DNA from: Nocardiopsis sp. CNT312
GTDB taxonomy: Bacteria; Actinomycetota; Actinomycetes; Streptosporangiales; Streptosporangiaceae
Assembly (NCBI RefSeq): GCF_000515115.1
Contig: NZ_KI911536.1
Span: 1 to 64,000 of the forward strand
DNA: 64,000 bases
Direction: 5' to 3'
A program made the position numbers and the translations under genes. The notes beneath the pieces were generated by a model, which did not search any database, had not been told where the DNA came from, and saw nothing but the letters and a program-made list of their open reading frames with translations. Shown one piece after another: positions 17,168-26,386 of this stretch (positions are counted from its first letter, which is position 1; each line of letters begins with the position of its first letter).

Positions 17168-17908
17168 ATGGCACAGACCAAGGACAGCAACGCCCCCCGG
17201 CCGCTCCCCGAGGACTGGGACCGCGCCCTGGCGGTGGTGGCCCACCCCGACGACCTGGAGTTCGGTGCCTCCTCGGCGATCGCCCGCTGGACCGGTCAGG
17301 GCAAGGACGTGGTCGAACTCATGGCCACCAGGGGCGAGGCGGGGATCGACACGATCGCCCCGCACGAGTGCGGGCCCCTGCGCGTGGCCGAGCAGCGCGC
17401 CTCGGCGGCCGAGGTCGGGGCGCGGGACGTGGAGTTCCTGGACTTCCCCGACGGGACGCTGGAGTACGGCCTGCCGCTCAGGCGCGCACTGGCCGAGGCG
17501 ATCCGGCGCCACCGCCCCGAGGTGCTCGTCTCCATCAACTTCCGCGAGGCCTTCCCGGGCGGGACCTCGTTCAACCATGCCGACCACCGGGTGCTCGGCC
17601 CCGCCCTGCTGGACGCGGTCCGCGACGCCGCCAACCGGTGGGTGTTCGCTGACCAGCTCGACGGCGGGCTCCGCCCCTGGGCCGGTGTGCGCTTCGCGGC
17701 CTTCGGCGCCTCGCCGAGGCCCACGCACTACGTGGAGCTCTCCGAGGCGGACCTGGCGGCGGGAATCGCCTCCCTGGACCGGCACGGGGTCTACCTGGCC
17801 CATCTGGAGGGGTTCGACCAGAAGGCGTTCCTGTCCACCGCCGCCCGGGAGGCGGGCGGCCGGGCGGGGACGGCGCTGGCCACGGAGTTCGAGGTCTTCG
17901 ACACCTGA
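17168..17908 (+). CDS. PIG-L family (LmbE-like) deacetylase
   Basis: A 246-residue zinc-dependent N-acetyl-sugar or amide deacetylase. The zinc motif AHPDDLEFG lies at about residues 26-34. The third ligand region is NHADHRVLGPALLDAV near residue 140. TRGEAGIDT is a family landmark. It lacks the longer C-terminus of MshB (mycothiol deacetylase, about 300 residues), so the substrate is uncertain. It lies between DUF3710 and a convergent serpin gene, eight bases apart. Confidence 0.9.
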   Translation: MAQTKDSNAPRPLPEDWDRALAVVAHPDDLEFGASSAIARWTGQGKDVVELMATRGEAGIDTIAPHECGPLRVAEQRASAAEVGARDVEFLDFPDGTLEYGLPLRRALAEAIRRHRPEVLVSINFREAFPGGTSFNHADHRVLGPALLDAVRDAANRWVFADQLDGGLRPWAGVRFAAFGASPRPTHYVELSEADLAAGIASLDRHGVYLAHLEGFDQKAFLSTAAREAGGRAGTALATEFEVFDT

Positions 17909-17916
17909 GAGCCCGC

Positions 17917-19008
17917 TCAGCCCCTGGCCGGACCCGGGTCCTCGGGGTCGGCGACCCGGCCCAGGAAGAGGAGCGTCCCGCCCCGCCGCAGCGCGAAGGA
18001 GAAGGGGCGGTCCACGGTGAAGTCGACGGGCCGGGTCGGAGCCGCCGCGGCCCTCACCATGACCGCGGCGGTGGCGGCGGCCCCCTCCGCGCCCTTCTCG
18101 TCCACCCTCATCACGGCCTGGTGCAGCAGGGCGTCCACTTTCAGCGGCTCCCCGCTGATCCCGTCGAAACGGGCGGCGTCGGTGGCCAGAGTGCGGACCC
18201 CGAGCCGTGCCAGGGGTTCGAGCAGGCCGGTCCCGGTCCGCACCGCGAAGCGTGGCAGTGCCAGGCGTACCGGGGTGCGCCGCCTGGCGCGGTACAGGGC
18301 TTCCAGCGTGTCCGCGTCGGGGACGGCGTCGCGGCCCTGCGCCAGCAGCACGTCCAGCGCCAGATCGTGCTCGCCCCTCAGGGACACCATGCGCCACCCA
18401 CGCGCGCGGGCGAAGGTCAGATCCCCCTCGCGGTGCATGGCGGGGACCGTCCGGTCCCCGCCCGGGGCGTGGAAGCGCCGGGCGCGCGTGGCCCGCACCT
18501 CGAAGGGGCACGCCCACACCACCTTCGCCCACAGGGCGTTGGCCAGCAGCATGCGCACGTCCGGGCCGACGCTGCCGGGCGGGAGCAGTTCGGGGACGAG
18601 CCCGCGGGTGGCCTCGGCGGCCTTGGCGTTGATCCTGCGGCGCACGCCCTCGGGGTCGCCGCGCACGTCGGCTCCGCGCACCTCGGCGGCGGGTCGTGCA
18701 CGCACCAGCTCGGTGAAGGCCGGGCGCACCGCCAGGCCGTCGGGGATGTAGAGGCCGTTGAACGCGGCCAGTTCCGGCCCCTCCTGCGCTCCGGCCGCCC
18801 CGTCCAGCGAGGTGAGCAGGGCGTGCGGGTCCGCGCCCAGCAGTGACTCCAGTTCGTCGCGGGTGCCTCCGGAGGAGCCCGCGGCGAGCAGGCAGAGCAC
18901 GGTGCCCACCGAGTAGGGCGACCACACGTGGGAGGCGCGGGGCCGGGCCAGCGCCCGGTCCAGGGCGGCGGCGAACTCCAGGTGGTCGCGGCGGACGGGG
19001 GTGTGCAC
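17917..19008 (-). CDS. Serpin-family protease inhibitor
   Basis: A 363-residue serpin fold protein without a signal peptide, so likely cytoplasmic or released on lysis. Landmarks are VWSPYSVGTVLCLLAAGSSG near the N-terminus, LLANALWAKVVW, and the C-terminal FTVDRPFSFALRRGG. The reactive-centre hinge KGAEGAAATAAV at about residues 300-312 has the small-residue composition of inhibitory serpins. The scissile region VMVRAAAAPTRP has Arg at two candidate positions, which would suit trypsin-like targets, but P1 cannot be fixed without a structure. Target unknown. Serpins are uncommon in bacteria. Confidence 0.85.
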   Translation of the reverse strand: MHTPVRRDHLEFAAALDRALARPRASHVWSPYSVGTVLCLLAAGSSGGTRDELESLLGADPHALLTSLDGAAGAQEGPELAAFNGLYIPDGLAVRPAFTELVRARPAAEVRGADVRGDPEGVRRRINAKAAEATRGLVPELLPPGSVGPDVRMLLANALWAKVVWACPFEVRATRARRFHAPGGDRTVPAMHREGDLTFARARGWRMVSLRGEHDLALDVLLAQGRDAVPDADTLEALYRARRRTPVRLALPRFAVRTGTGLLEPLARLGVRTLATDAARFDGISGEPLKVDALLHQAVMRVDEKGAEGAAATAAVMVRAAAAPTRPVDFTVDRPFSFALRRGGTLLFLGRVADPEDPGPARG

Positions 19009-19254
19009 GGGACGGCCTCCTCGGGTGTCGCCGACAGACTACGGACGGCCGGTGGTGTTCGTGACACCGGACACACGGCAAGAGGTATCGAACTAGCGCG
19101 AAACAGCACGCGCCGGGCGGGTCGCGGAGTGCGGAGCCGGTGCGCTTTCCGTGCCCTTGGCGGCGTGTCCACTAGTCTTGGCGGGGACGGGACCGGGCCC
19201 CCGAGGCGGGGACGGCCGGACACGCACGAGCACCGACCACGGACCGGGAGCGGG
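19009..19254. promoter_or_regulatory. Divergent promoter region, serpin / DUF3159
   Basis: A 246-base gap between divergent starts. It contains the two promoters by position. No repeat or conserved operator stands out. Confidence 0.4.
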
Positions 19255-20061
19255 ATGACTGAGCAGCGGCGGGCCGCCGAGGAGGCCGCCCGGGCGGCGG
19301 GTGCCGACGACGGCGGGCCCAAGGTCACCGAGGACACGGTCGAGGCGCTCGTGCGCTCCCAGTTGGCCAAGGTACTGGGCGGCAAGCGCGGTATGGTCGA
19401 GGCGGCCGTGCCCACCCTGGCCTTCACCCTCTCCTACATCGTCCTGTCCAGGATCGACGGGGCCCTCACCCTCTTCGGCGGCACCTACTCCGACCTGCGG
19501 GTGGCGATCACCGCGGGTGTGGTGGCGGCCCTGGTCCTGGGGGCGGTCCGCCTCGTCCAGCGCTCCACGGTGCAGTACGTCGTCACCAGCCTGTTCGGGA
19601 TCGGTATCGCCGCGGTGTTCGCCATGCGCAGCGGCGAGGCCGCCGACGCCTTCCTGCCCGGCATCATCTACAACGCCGTCTACGCCGTCGTGCTGACCCT
19701 GTCCATCCTGGTGCGCTGGCCCGCCATCGGCCTCATGATCGGCCCGTTCATCGGCGACAAGGAGGACCTCACCTCCTGGCGGGCCGATCCGGCCGTGGTC
19801 TCACTGGCCGCCAAGCTCACCTGGTTGCTCGTCCTGCCCTGCGTGATCCGGGTGCTCGTGCAGTACCCCCTGTGGTTCATGGACCACTACGACATCGCCG
19901 ACACCTTCGCCCTGCTCGGGCTGGCCAAGATCGGTATGGGCTGGCCGCTCCAGGTCGCCGGGCTCGCCGCCATGGTGTGGGTGCTCGCGCGCGGGCGCAC
20001 GCCCCTGCGCCAGGGACCCGACGGGGAGGCCGGACGAGGCGGCGGGGGCGGCCGGGGCTGA
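19255..20061 (+). CDS. DUF3159 membrane protein
   Basis: A 268-residue multi-pass membrane protein of the actinobacterial DUF3159 family. A charged N-terminal region (about 1-40) precedes about six hydrophobic segments, for example VPTLAFTLSYIVLSR, AITAGVVAALVLGAVRLV and LFGIGIAAVFAM. Landmarks are RWPAIGLMIGPFIG and WRADPAVVSLAAKLTWLL. It resembles the size of vitamin-K-type or intracellular septation-like membrane proteins, but no function is established. ATG 19255 sits after GGAGCGG. It is convergent with trkA, 15 bases apart. Confidence 0.85.
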   Translation: MTEQRRAAEEAARAAGADDGGPKVTEDTVEALVRSQLAKVLGGKRGMVEAAVPTLAFTLSYIVLSRIDGALTLFGGTYSDLRVAITAGVVAALVLGAVRLVQRSTVQYVVTSLFGIGIAAVFAMRSGEAADAFLPGIIYNAVYAVVLTLSILVRWPAIGLMIGPFIGDKEDLTSWRADPAVVSLAAKLTWLLVLPCVIRVLVQYPLWFMDHYDIADTFALLGLAKIGMGWPLQVAGLAAMVWVLARGRTPLRQGPDGEAGRGGGGGRG

Positions 20062-20076
20062 CCCCGCCCGGGTGCC

Positions 20077-20760
20077 TCAGACGTCCCCGTCCGAGCCGTC
20101 CGCCGGGCCGAGCAGGCCCTCCAACGTCTCCAGGGCACCGGGTTCAGCGAGGAACACCACGGTGTCGCCCACCGCCAGGGTCCGCTCCGACCCGGGCGCG
20201 CGCACGCCCCCGGAACCGACCACGGCCACTAGGGCCACCCCCTCGGGCAGTCGGGAGGTGAGCGCGCTCTCGGGGCCGCCGACGAACGCGCTCTCGGCGT
20301 GCAGCACCGATTCGGCGATCTCCGCACCGGGCAGCGGCGGCGTCTCCTCCTCGGCGAACCCGTCCTCGCCCGCGTCCTCGACCAGGTCGGCGATGAGCCG
20401 GGGTGGGGAGACCGCCAGGTCCACCCCCCAGGAGTCGTTGAACAGCCACTCGTTGTCGGGCTCGTTGATCCGGGCGATGACCCGGTCCACCCCGAACTCG
20501 GTCTTGGCCAGCAGCGACACCACCAGGTTGACCTTGTCGTCGCTGCTGGCGGCGATCACCACGTCCGCCTCGCCCAGGCGGGCCTCCTCCAGGCTGGCCA
20601 GTTCGCAGGCGTCGGCGAGCAGCCACTCCACCTGCGTCAGGTCGTCGACGTCGATCGCCCGCGTGTCGCGGTCGATCAGCAGGACGTCGTGCCCGCTCGC
20701 GGCGAGTTCGGCGGCGATGGAGCGGCCCACGCTTCCCGCTCCCGCGATGGCGATCCGCAT
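20077..20760 (-). CDS. ceoC: TrkA-type potassium uptake regulator (CeoC-like)
   Basis: A 227-residue cytoplasmic RCK/KTN protein. A Rossmann NAD-binding motif IAGAGSVGRSIAAEL starts the protein and LLIDRD supplies the acidic residue that binds the ribose. A TrkA_C domain follows. An acidic insert (EDAGEDGFAEEETPPLPG) lies between them. It follows the paralogue at 20762 with a one-base gap, as in actinobacterial ceoB-ceoC pairs. It probably gates a Trk/Ktr-type or amino-acid/polyamine/K+ permease encoded elsewhere, because no transporter gene is adjacent. Confidence 0.88.
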   Translation of the reverse strand: MRIAIAGAGSVGRSIAAELAASGHDVLLIDRDTRAIDVDDLTQVEWLLADACELASLEEARLGEADVVIAASSDDKVNLVVSLLAKTEFGVDRVIARINEPDNEWLFNDSWGVDLAVSPPRLIADLVEDAGEDGFAEEETPPLPGAEIAESVLHAESAFVGGPESALTSRLPEGVALVAVVGSGGVRAPGSERTLAVGDTVVFLAEPGALETLEGLLGPADGSDGDV

Positions 20761-20761
20761 G

Positions 20762-21430
20762 TCAGTGTCCCGTCTCGTCGTCGGAGCGCAGCGCGTCCAG
20801 GTCCCGGCCGCGCGCGACCACGTGCAGGATGTCGCCCGCCTCCAGGGGCAGGTCGGAGCGGGCGAGTAGGATGCCGCCGCCCCGGGCCACGTACACCACC
20901 CGTACCGGCGTGCGCGACTCCAGGTCCGACACGCGCCGTCCGGCCCAAGTCCGGGGGAGCGTGACCTCGTTCATCGCCAGGGTGCCGGAGGCGTCGTGCC
21001 ACTCCGGCCCCGCGGTGAGCCGCTGGTCGCCGGGGACCATGCGCCGCAGGATGGTGTCGGCAGTCCAGCGCACCGTGCCCACGGTCGGGATGCCCAGCCG
21101 CTGGTAGACCTCGGCCCGTCGGGGGTCGTAGATGCGGGCCACCACGTGCTCGACGCCGTAGGTCTCGCGCGCCACCCGGGCGGAGATGATGTTGGAGTTG
21201 TCGCCGTTGCTGACGGCGGCGAAGGCGGAGGCGTGCTCGATGCCCGCGGCGAGCAGGACCTCCCGGTCGTGGCCCACGCCGCGGACGGCGTGCTTGGTCA
21301 CCGCGCCGCGCAGGCGCCGGAACGCCTCGGGGTCCTGGTCGATGACCGCGACGGTGTGACCCAGGTCCACCAGGGTGTGCGCCAGGGTGGAGCCCACGCG
21401 CCCGCACCCCATGATCACGATGTGCACCAT
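20762..21430 (-). CDS. ceoB: TrkA-type potassium uptake regulator (CeoB-like)
   Basis: A 222-residue RCK/KTN protein, first of two tandem trkA paralogues. MVHIVIMGCGRVGSTLA is the nucleotide-binding loop, AVIDQDPEAF the acidic strand end, and NGDNSNIISARVARE lies in the interface helix. The TrkA_C domain ends LHVVARGRDLDALRS. ATG 21430 fits the family N-terminus. Divergent from the methyltransferase gene. Likely forms the regulatory ring of a potassium transporter with the downstream paralogue. Confidence 0.9.
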   Translation of the reverse strand: MVHIVIMGCGRVGSTLAHTLVDLGHTVAVIDQDPEAFRRLRGAVTKHAVRGVGHDREVLLAAGIEHASAFAAVSNGDNSNIISARVARETYGVEHVVARIYDPRRAEVYQRLGIPTVGTVRWTADTILRRMVPGDQRLTAGPEWHDASGTLAMNEVTLPRTWAGRRVSDLESRTPVRVVYVARGGGILLARSDLPLEAGDILHVVARGRDLDALRSDDETGH

Positions 21431-21646
21431 CACTCCAGGATCGCCGTTTTCGACTGCGGCGCCGCGCCGCCGCTCCACGGTCACACCATGGCACACATCC
21501 TCCCGACACGCGCGGCGACCCCGGAGCCCCGTGTGCGGGGGCGTCCCGGGCGGCTCCGCACGTCCACTAGATTGGATCCGGTTGGTGGCTGTGCACGCAG
21601 GTCACCCGCGAACAGCACCCGGCCGATCTCTCTTGAGGACCCTTCC

Positions 21647-22939
21647 ATGGCGACCCGTGTGGGCGACGAGTTCGAACTGACCGTGAACGACGCCGCGCAC
21701 GGCGGCTGGTGTGTGGGGCGCCACCACGAGCAGGTGGTCTTCGTCCGCCACGCCCTGCCCGGCGAGCGTGTCCGGGTGCGTGTCACCGAGCGCACGTCGC
21801 GCTTCCTGCGCGGCGAGGCGGTTGAGGTACTGGAGGCCTCCCCGGACCGGGTCGAGGCGCCCTGCCCCTTCGCGGGTCCGGGCCGCTGCGGCGGGTGTGA
21901 CTGGCAGCACGCCTCACTGGCGGCCCAGCGCGTGATCAAGGGCCGGGTGGTCGCCGACCAACTGCGCCGTATCGCCGGGACCGACCGCGAGGTCACGGTC
22001 GAGGAGCTGCCCGGCAGCCCCGACGGCCTGGGCTGGCGCACCCGGGTGCGCTTCACCGTCGACGCCCACGGCCGTGCCGGGCTGCGCCGCCACCGCTCCC
22101 ACGACGTCGAACCCGTGGACCGGTGCCTGATCGCCCACCCCGGAGTGGAGGAGCTCGGGATCACCGACGTCACCTGGGAGGGCGTGCGGGACGTGGAGGC
22201 GGTCGCCTCCGCGAGCTGCGCCGACCGCGCCGTCGTGGTGACCCCGTCCGGTTCCAAGCTGGGCCCCCTGCCCGACCTCAAGGCCTCCAGCGCCGTCCTG
22301 CGCCGGTTCAAGGGCGGCCGGGTCCAGCAGGTGCGCGGGCGCCGCGGGGTCCGCGAGACGGTCGCCGGACGGGAGTTCCGGGTCGGCGCGGGCGGCTTCT
22401 GGCAGGTGCACCCGGCGGCGGGCGAGGTCCTCACCGGCGCGGTCATGGACGCCTTGGCCCCCAGGGAAGGGGAGACCGCGATCGACCTGTTCTGCGGCGC
22501 GGGACTGTTCACCGCCCCGCTCGCCGAGGCAGTCGGCCCGCAGGGGCGGGCGATGGGGGTGGAGGGCGCAGTCGAGGCCGTGCGCGACGCCCGCTACAAC
22601 CTCAAGGACCTGGAGCAGGTGCGGATCGAGCACGGGGACGTGGCCGCGCAGTTGCGGGAGTGGGCCGACGTGCGCGCCGACGTGGTCGTCCTGGACCCGC
22701 CGCGGGCGGGCGCGGGCGCCGAGCCGGTCCGCCTGGTCGCGGGCATGCGGCCCCGCGCGGTCGCCTACGTCTCCTGCGACCCGGCCACGCTCGCCCGCGA
22801 CCTGGCCTCCTTCGAGCGCGAGGGGTACCGGCTCACGGCGCTGCGCGCCTTCGACGCCTTCCCCATGACCCACCACGTGGAGTGCCTCGCTGTGCTGGAG
22901 CCGGTGCGCCCGGCCCGCCGCCACCGCGAGCGTGCCTAG
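21647..22939 (+). CDS. TRAM-domain SAM-dependent RNA methyltransferase (TrmA/RumA-like)
   Basis: A 430-residue enzyme of the RNA m5U methyltransferase type. An N-terminal TRAM domain (about 1-60, GDEFELTVNDAAHGGWCVGR) is followed by a cluster-like Cys region (APCPFAGPGRCGGCDW), a central domain, and a C-terminal Rossmann fold with DLFCGAGLFTAPLAE (SAM motif I), VVLDPPRAG and YVSCDPATLARDL (catalytic Cys region). The Cys pattern CPFAGPGRCGGC could hold a 4Fe-4S cluster as in RumA (RlmD). ATG 21647 has GAGGA upstream. Whether the target is tRNA or rRNA is not decidable here. Confidence 0.9.
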   Translation: MATRVGDEFELTVNDAAHGGWCVGRHHEQVVFVRHALPGERVRVRVTERTSRFLRGEAVEVLEASPDRVEAPCPFAGPGRCGGCDWQHASLAAQRVIKGRVVADQLRRIAGTDREVTVEELPGSPDGLGWRTRVRFTVDAHGRAGLRRHRSHDVEPVDRCLIAHPGVEELGITDVTWEGVRDVEAVASASCADRAVVVTPSGSKLGPLPDLKASSAVLRRFKGGRVQQVRGRRGVRETVAGREFRVGAGGFWQVHPAAGEVLTGAVMDALAPREGETAIDLFCGAGLFTAPLAEAVGPQGRAMGVEGAVEAVRDARYNLKDLEQVRIEHGDVAAQLREWADVRADVVVLDPPRAGAGAEPVRLVAGMRPRAVAYVSCDPATLARDLASFEREGYRLTALRAFDAFPMTHHVECLAVLEPVRPARRHRERA

Positions 22940-22947
22940 GAGGCCGC

Positions 22948-22999
22948 GCCCGGGGCTCCGCCGACCCGGCGTCGGCGGAGCCCCGGGCACTCATCTTTT
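22948..22999 (+). terminator. Strong Rho-independent terminator
   Basis: A perfect 18-bp stem (GCCCGGGGCTCCGCCGAC 22948-22965, complement 22971-22988) with loop CCGGC begins eight bases after the methyltransferase stop and is followed by a T-rich run (CATCTTTTCCCC). It separates the core gene from the accessory operon. Confidence 0.9.
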
Positions 23000-23729
23000 C
23001 CCCGAGAACCTACGGCCAACCCCATCTGTGGTAAAGAATTTCATCCGTCGTTCTCCGCCAGTGTCTGATAAGGGTCCGCTTCCGTTCCGCGGTGCCCTGT
23101 GCCGCGAGTTCTAAGATCCATCACTGTGAACCGGGTGAAGGATTTTTCTGGAGTTTGGCGGCAGGGTTGGGGTGGATGTGTGGTCGTCGGAAACTTCTCT
23201 ATAGAATTTGATTCCTCTGCGGCATCCGTCCGGGGGTGGGGTTCCTTCTGTTCTCTAGTGAAATCTCCACGGTAATTCGTCCTACGTTTTCCTGGCCCAG
23301 GGGCCCGTTTCCGCCTGCCCCGATAAGAAAGTGCTGTCCACGAGGGGGCCGGGAGTCCGGCTCACCTTCCACTGTCGCCACGGGGTTCTCAGAAATTTTT
23401 GAAGCCACAGTTCGATGACAGGGGCCCAGTGGTGTAAAAACGCCACACCAGAAACCTCCCGTGGCTCCGACCTGCTCTTTTCGTTGTTCCGTGTGATGGT
23501 TGGTGGTTTTCGCTCATCCCCGCGCGGCGGCGTGATCTTGGAGAATCCCCTGGCAGGGTGCTTGAATGTTCAGTGCGAGGTTCACCGGAGAGGTGGTCTT
23601 AACTCTCGAGTAAGGGTTCCGGGTGGCGATCAATGGCCGTAAAAACTATGCGTAAAGGCATGGACACGGATATGTGGGCTGTGTCAATATCTGGATGTCG
23701 CTGAACGGAACGGCTTTGAGGGAGTTCGT
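23000..23729 (+). promoter_or_regulatory. AT-richer upstream region of the lanthipeptide operon
   Basis: About 730 bases without a convincing gene. Composition is clearly AT-richer than the neighbouring genes; for example 23161-23220 is 30 of 60 GC. Short open frames here lack codon bias and ribosome-binding sites. Visible inverted repeats are TGGTGT/ACACCA at 23430-23450 and an imperfect CTTAACTC-TC-GAGTAAG at 23598-23614. The region should carry the operon promoter and operator sites; no known box was recognised. GAGGGAG before ATG 23730 is the ramC ribosome-binding site. Confidence 0.55.
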
Positions 23730-26366
23730 ATGATCAGGGGGTATGGCGTTTTCTGTGACGCCGACCGCTACTTCTACGACACGCCCCACCGCCTCTGGTC
23801 GGGCTCCGGCGCGGACGACGGGCGCGGCCCGGTCTTCGAGGCGGCCCGGCGCCCGGTGCCCGAGGGGTGGCAGAGCCACCGGGCCGGCGACTGGCTGGCG
23901 CTGCGCCCCGTCGAGCCCCGCCTGCCGGACCAGGGATGGAAGATCCACGTCTCGGCCTGCCTGGACAACGCCGAGTCGGTCCTGGGCCGGGTCTGGGACT
24001 ACTGCGTGGCGCGGGGCGTCTCCTTCAAGTTCGTCCCCACCCGGTACCTGCTGCACAACCGGAATGCCAAGTACGCCGACCGCGGGGGCAGCGGGAAGTT
24101 CATCACCGTCTACCCGGCCGACGACGGCGAGTGCGCATCGGTCGCCGCGGGGCTGGACGCACTCGTGGGCGGTGAGCCCGGACCGTACGTCCTCAGCGAC
24201 GTGCGCTGGAACGCGGGACCGGTCCACCTGCGCTACGGGAGCTTCACCAGGAGGCACTGCTACGACAAGCACGGTGATGCGGTGCCCGCGCTGGAGAACG
24301 CCGAAGGCGTGCTCGTGCCCGACCACCGCGGTCCGGTCTTCCGCCTGCCGGAGTGGGTGCCTGTCCCCGACTTCCTCCGCCCTCACCTGGAGGCGCGTGG
24401 GGCCGTCGACGTCACCGGTCTGCCCTACGACATCGAACGGGCCCTGCACTTCTCCAACGGCGGCGGTGTCTACGCGGGGCGCGACCGGCGCACCGGCGAG
24501 TCGGTGGTGCTCAAGGAGGCCCGGCCGCACGCTGGCCTGGCCGCCGACGGTGCCGACGCGGTACGCCGCCTGGAACAGGAGCGCACCGCCCTGGAGCGCC
24601 TCGCCGGACTGCCCTGCACCCCCGAGGTCAAGGACGCCTTCACCCTCGGCGACCACCACTTCCTGGTCATGGAGTACATCGAGGGCAAGCCGCTGAACTC
24701 CTTCTTCGCGCGCCGCCACCCCCTGGTCGAGGCCGACCCCGCGCCGGACGCGCTGAGGGACTACGGCCGGTGGGCGATGCGCGTGCACGGCCTGGTGTCG
24801 GAGGCGGTGCGGGCCGTGCACGAACGCGGCATCGTCTTCAACGACCTGCACCTGTTCAACATCATGGTCGCCGAGGACGAGTCCTCGGTGGTGCTGCTCG
24901 ACTTCGAGGCGGCCCGGGACGCAGGCCAGGACAGCCGCCAGACGGTCGCCAACCCGGGGTTCGTCGCCCCGCGTGGTCGCCGGGGGTTCGATGTGGACCT
25001 GTACGCGCTGGCCTGCCTGCGCATCGCCCTCCTCCTGCCCCTGACCAGCGTGCTGGCCATGGACCGGAGCAAGGTCCGGCACCTGGCGGAGGAGGCCGCG
25101 CGTGTCTTCCCCGAGGCCCGGGAGTTCCTGGAGGCCGGCGTCACGGAGATCCTGCGCGACCCGGACGACGGTACGGGTGCGCCCCCGGCCGCTACCGGCG
25201 TGCACGGTCCCTACCTGCCGGCCGAGCCGGGGGACTGGCCGCGCGGCCGGGACTCGATGGTCCGTGCCATCCTCGCCTCGGCCTCACCCGACCGGGAGGA
25301 CCGCTGCTTCCCCGGTGACATCGCCCAGTTCACGACAGTGGGGGGCGGGCTCTCCTTCGGCTACGGCACCGCCGGGGTGCTCTACGCCCTCGCCGAGAGC
25401 GGCGCCCCGCGATGCCCTGAAGCCGAGGAATGGCTGCTGCGGCACAGCAAGGAACCCGACTCGGGTTTCCCGCCGGGTTTCTTCGACGGCCTCTCCGGCC
25501 TGTCCTGGGTCCTGCGCCGCCTCGGCTACGGGCAACCCTCCCTGGCACTGGCCGAACTGGTCCTCGCTCAGCCGTGGGAGGGGCTCGGACCCGGATTGCA
25601 CAGCGGGACGGCCGGGATCGGTCTGGCGCTGGACTCCCTGGCCGCTGACACCGGCGATCCGGAAGCGGCGGCGGGAGCGCTCCGCTGCGCGGAACTGGCC
25701 GTACACGGGTTCTTGGGCGCTCCGCCCGAACGCCGCCGCGCCGGTCTGCTCTACGGAGGCGCGGGTGTGGCCCTGCTCTGTTTGCGCCTGTACGAGAGGA
25801 CCGGTGACACCGGGCTGCTCGACTCGGCCGAACGGGCGCTCCGGGCCGATCTCGACCGCTGTGTCACCAGCGCCTTCGGCACGCTCCAGGTGGACGAGGG
25901 GTGGCGCACCATGCCCTACCTCGGCGCGGGCAGCGTGGGGGTGGGGATCGTGCTCGACGACTATCTGGAGCACCGTGCAGACGAGGAGTTCGAGCGGGCC
26001 CGGCCGGAGATCGCCGGGGCCGCGCGGTCCGGTTTCTACGCCCAGCCCGGGCTCTTCCGGGGCCTGGCGGGCATGGTGCTGTACCTGAGTCGGACGACCG
26101 CCCCGGGCACCGGGGCCGGGGACGTGCACCGCCAGGTCGACGCCCTGTCGCGCTACGCCATGCGCTACCGGGGCCACCTGGCCTTCCCGGGAGAGCAACT
26201 GATGCGGCTCTCCATGGACCTTTCCACGGGCACGGCGGGATGCCTGCTCGCGCTCACCGCGGCGCGCGGCGCACCCGCCCAACTGCCCTTCCTCCCTCCG
26301 CTGAGGCGGACCCAGAGCCGGGCCACTGCCATGGCCCGGAACAAAGAAGAGAAGAAGAACGAGTAA
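23730..26366 (+). CDS. ramC: Class III lanthipeptide synthetase LanKC (RamC-like)
   Basis: An 878-residue trifunctional enzyme that phosphorylates Ser/Thr in the precursor, eliminates phosphate and cyclises with Cys. The N-terminal lyase region (about 1-200) includes SFKFVPTRYLLHNRNAKYAD and GSGKFITVYP. The kinase domain (about 230-480) has the ATP Lys in VVLKEA near 260, the catalytic loop GIVFNDLHLFN near 368-378, and LLDFEAA near 390 in place of DFG. The C-terminal LanC-like cyclase (about 520-860) has repeated G-rich helices (LSFGYGTAG, LHSGTAGIGL, LLYGGAGV, PYLGAGSVGVG) but no Cys/His zinc-ligand motifs, which separates class III LanKC from class IV LanL. Ends in a Lys-rich tail. Translated just upstream of the precursor gene. 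Very likely the SapB-type synthetase. Confidence 0.93.
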   Translation: MIRGYGVFCDADRYFYDTPHRLWSGSGADDGRGPVFEAARRPVPEGWQSHRAGDWLALRPVEPRLPDQGWKIHVSACLDNAESVLGRVWDYCVARGVSFKFVPTRYLLHNRNAKYADRGGSGKFITVYPADDGECASVAAGLDALVGGEPGPYVLSDVRWNAGPVHLRYGSFTRRHCYDKHGDAVPALENAEGVLVPDHRGPVFRLPEWVPVPDFLRPHLEARGAVDVTGLPYDIERALHFSNGGGVYAGRDRRTGESVVLKEARPHAGLAADGADAVRRLEQERTALERLAGLPCTPEVKDAFTLGDHHFLVMEYIEGKPLNSFFARRHPLVEADPAPDALRDYGRWAMRVHGLVSEAVRAVHERGIVFNDLHLFNIMVAEDESSVVLLDFEAARDAGQDSRQTVANPGFVAPRGRRGFDVDLYALACLRIALLLPLTSVLAMDRSKVRHLAEEAARVFPEAREFLEAGVTEILRDPDDGTGAPPAATGVHGPYLPAEPGDWPRGRDSMVRAILASASPDREDRCFPGDIAQFTTVGGGLSFGYGTAGVLYALAESGAPRCPEAEEWLLRHSKEPDSGFPPGFFDGLSGLSWVLRRLGYGQPSLALAELVLAQPWEGLGPGLHSGTAGIGLALDSLAADTGDPEAAAGALRCAELAVHGFLGAPPERRRAGLLYGGAGVALLCLRLYERTGDTGLLDSAERALRADLDRCVTSAFGTLQVDEGWRTMPYLGAGSVGVGIVLDDYLEHRADEEFERARPEIAGAARSGFYAQPGLFRGLAGMVLYLSRTTAPGTGAGDVHRQVDALSRYAMRYRGHLAFPGEQLMRLSMDLSTGTAGCLLALTAARGAPAQLPFLPPLRRTQSRATAMARNKEEKKNE

Positions 26367-26386
26367 CCGACGAGAGGATATCAGTC

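Noticed and set aside
22932-23642. Short open frames of 60-75 codons in the LanKC upstream region
   Set aside because: No ribosome-binding sites, no GC-biased third positions, low-complexity translations; treated as non-coding.
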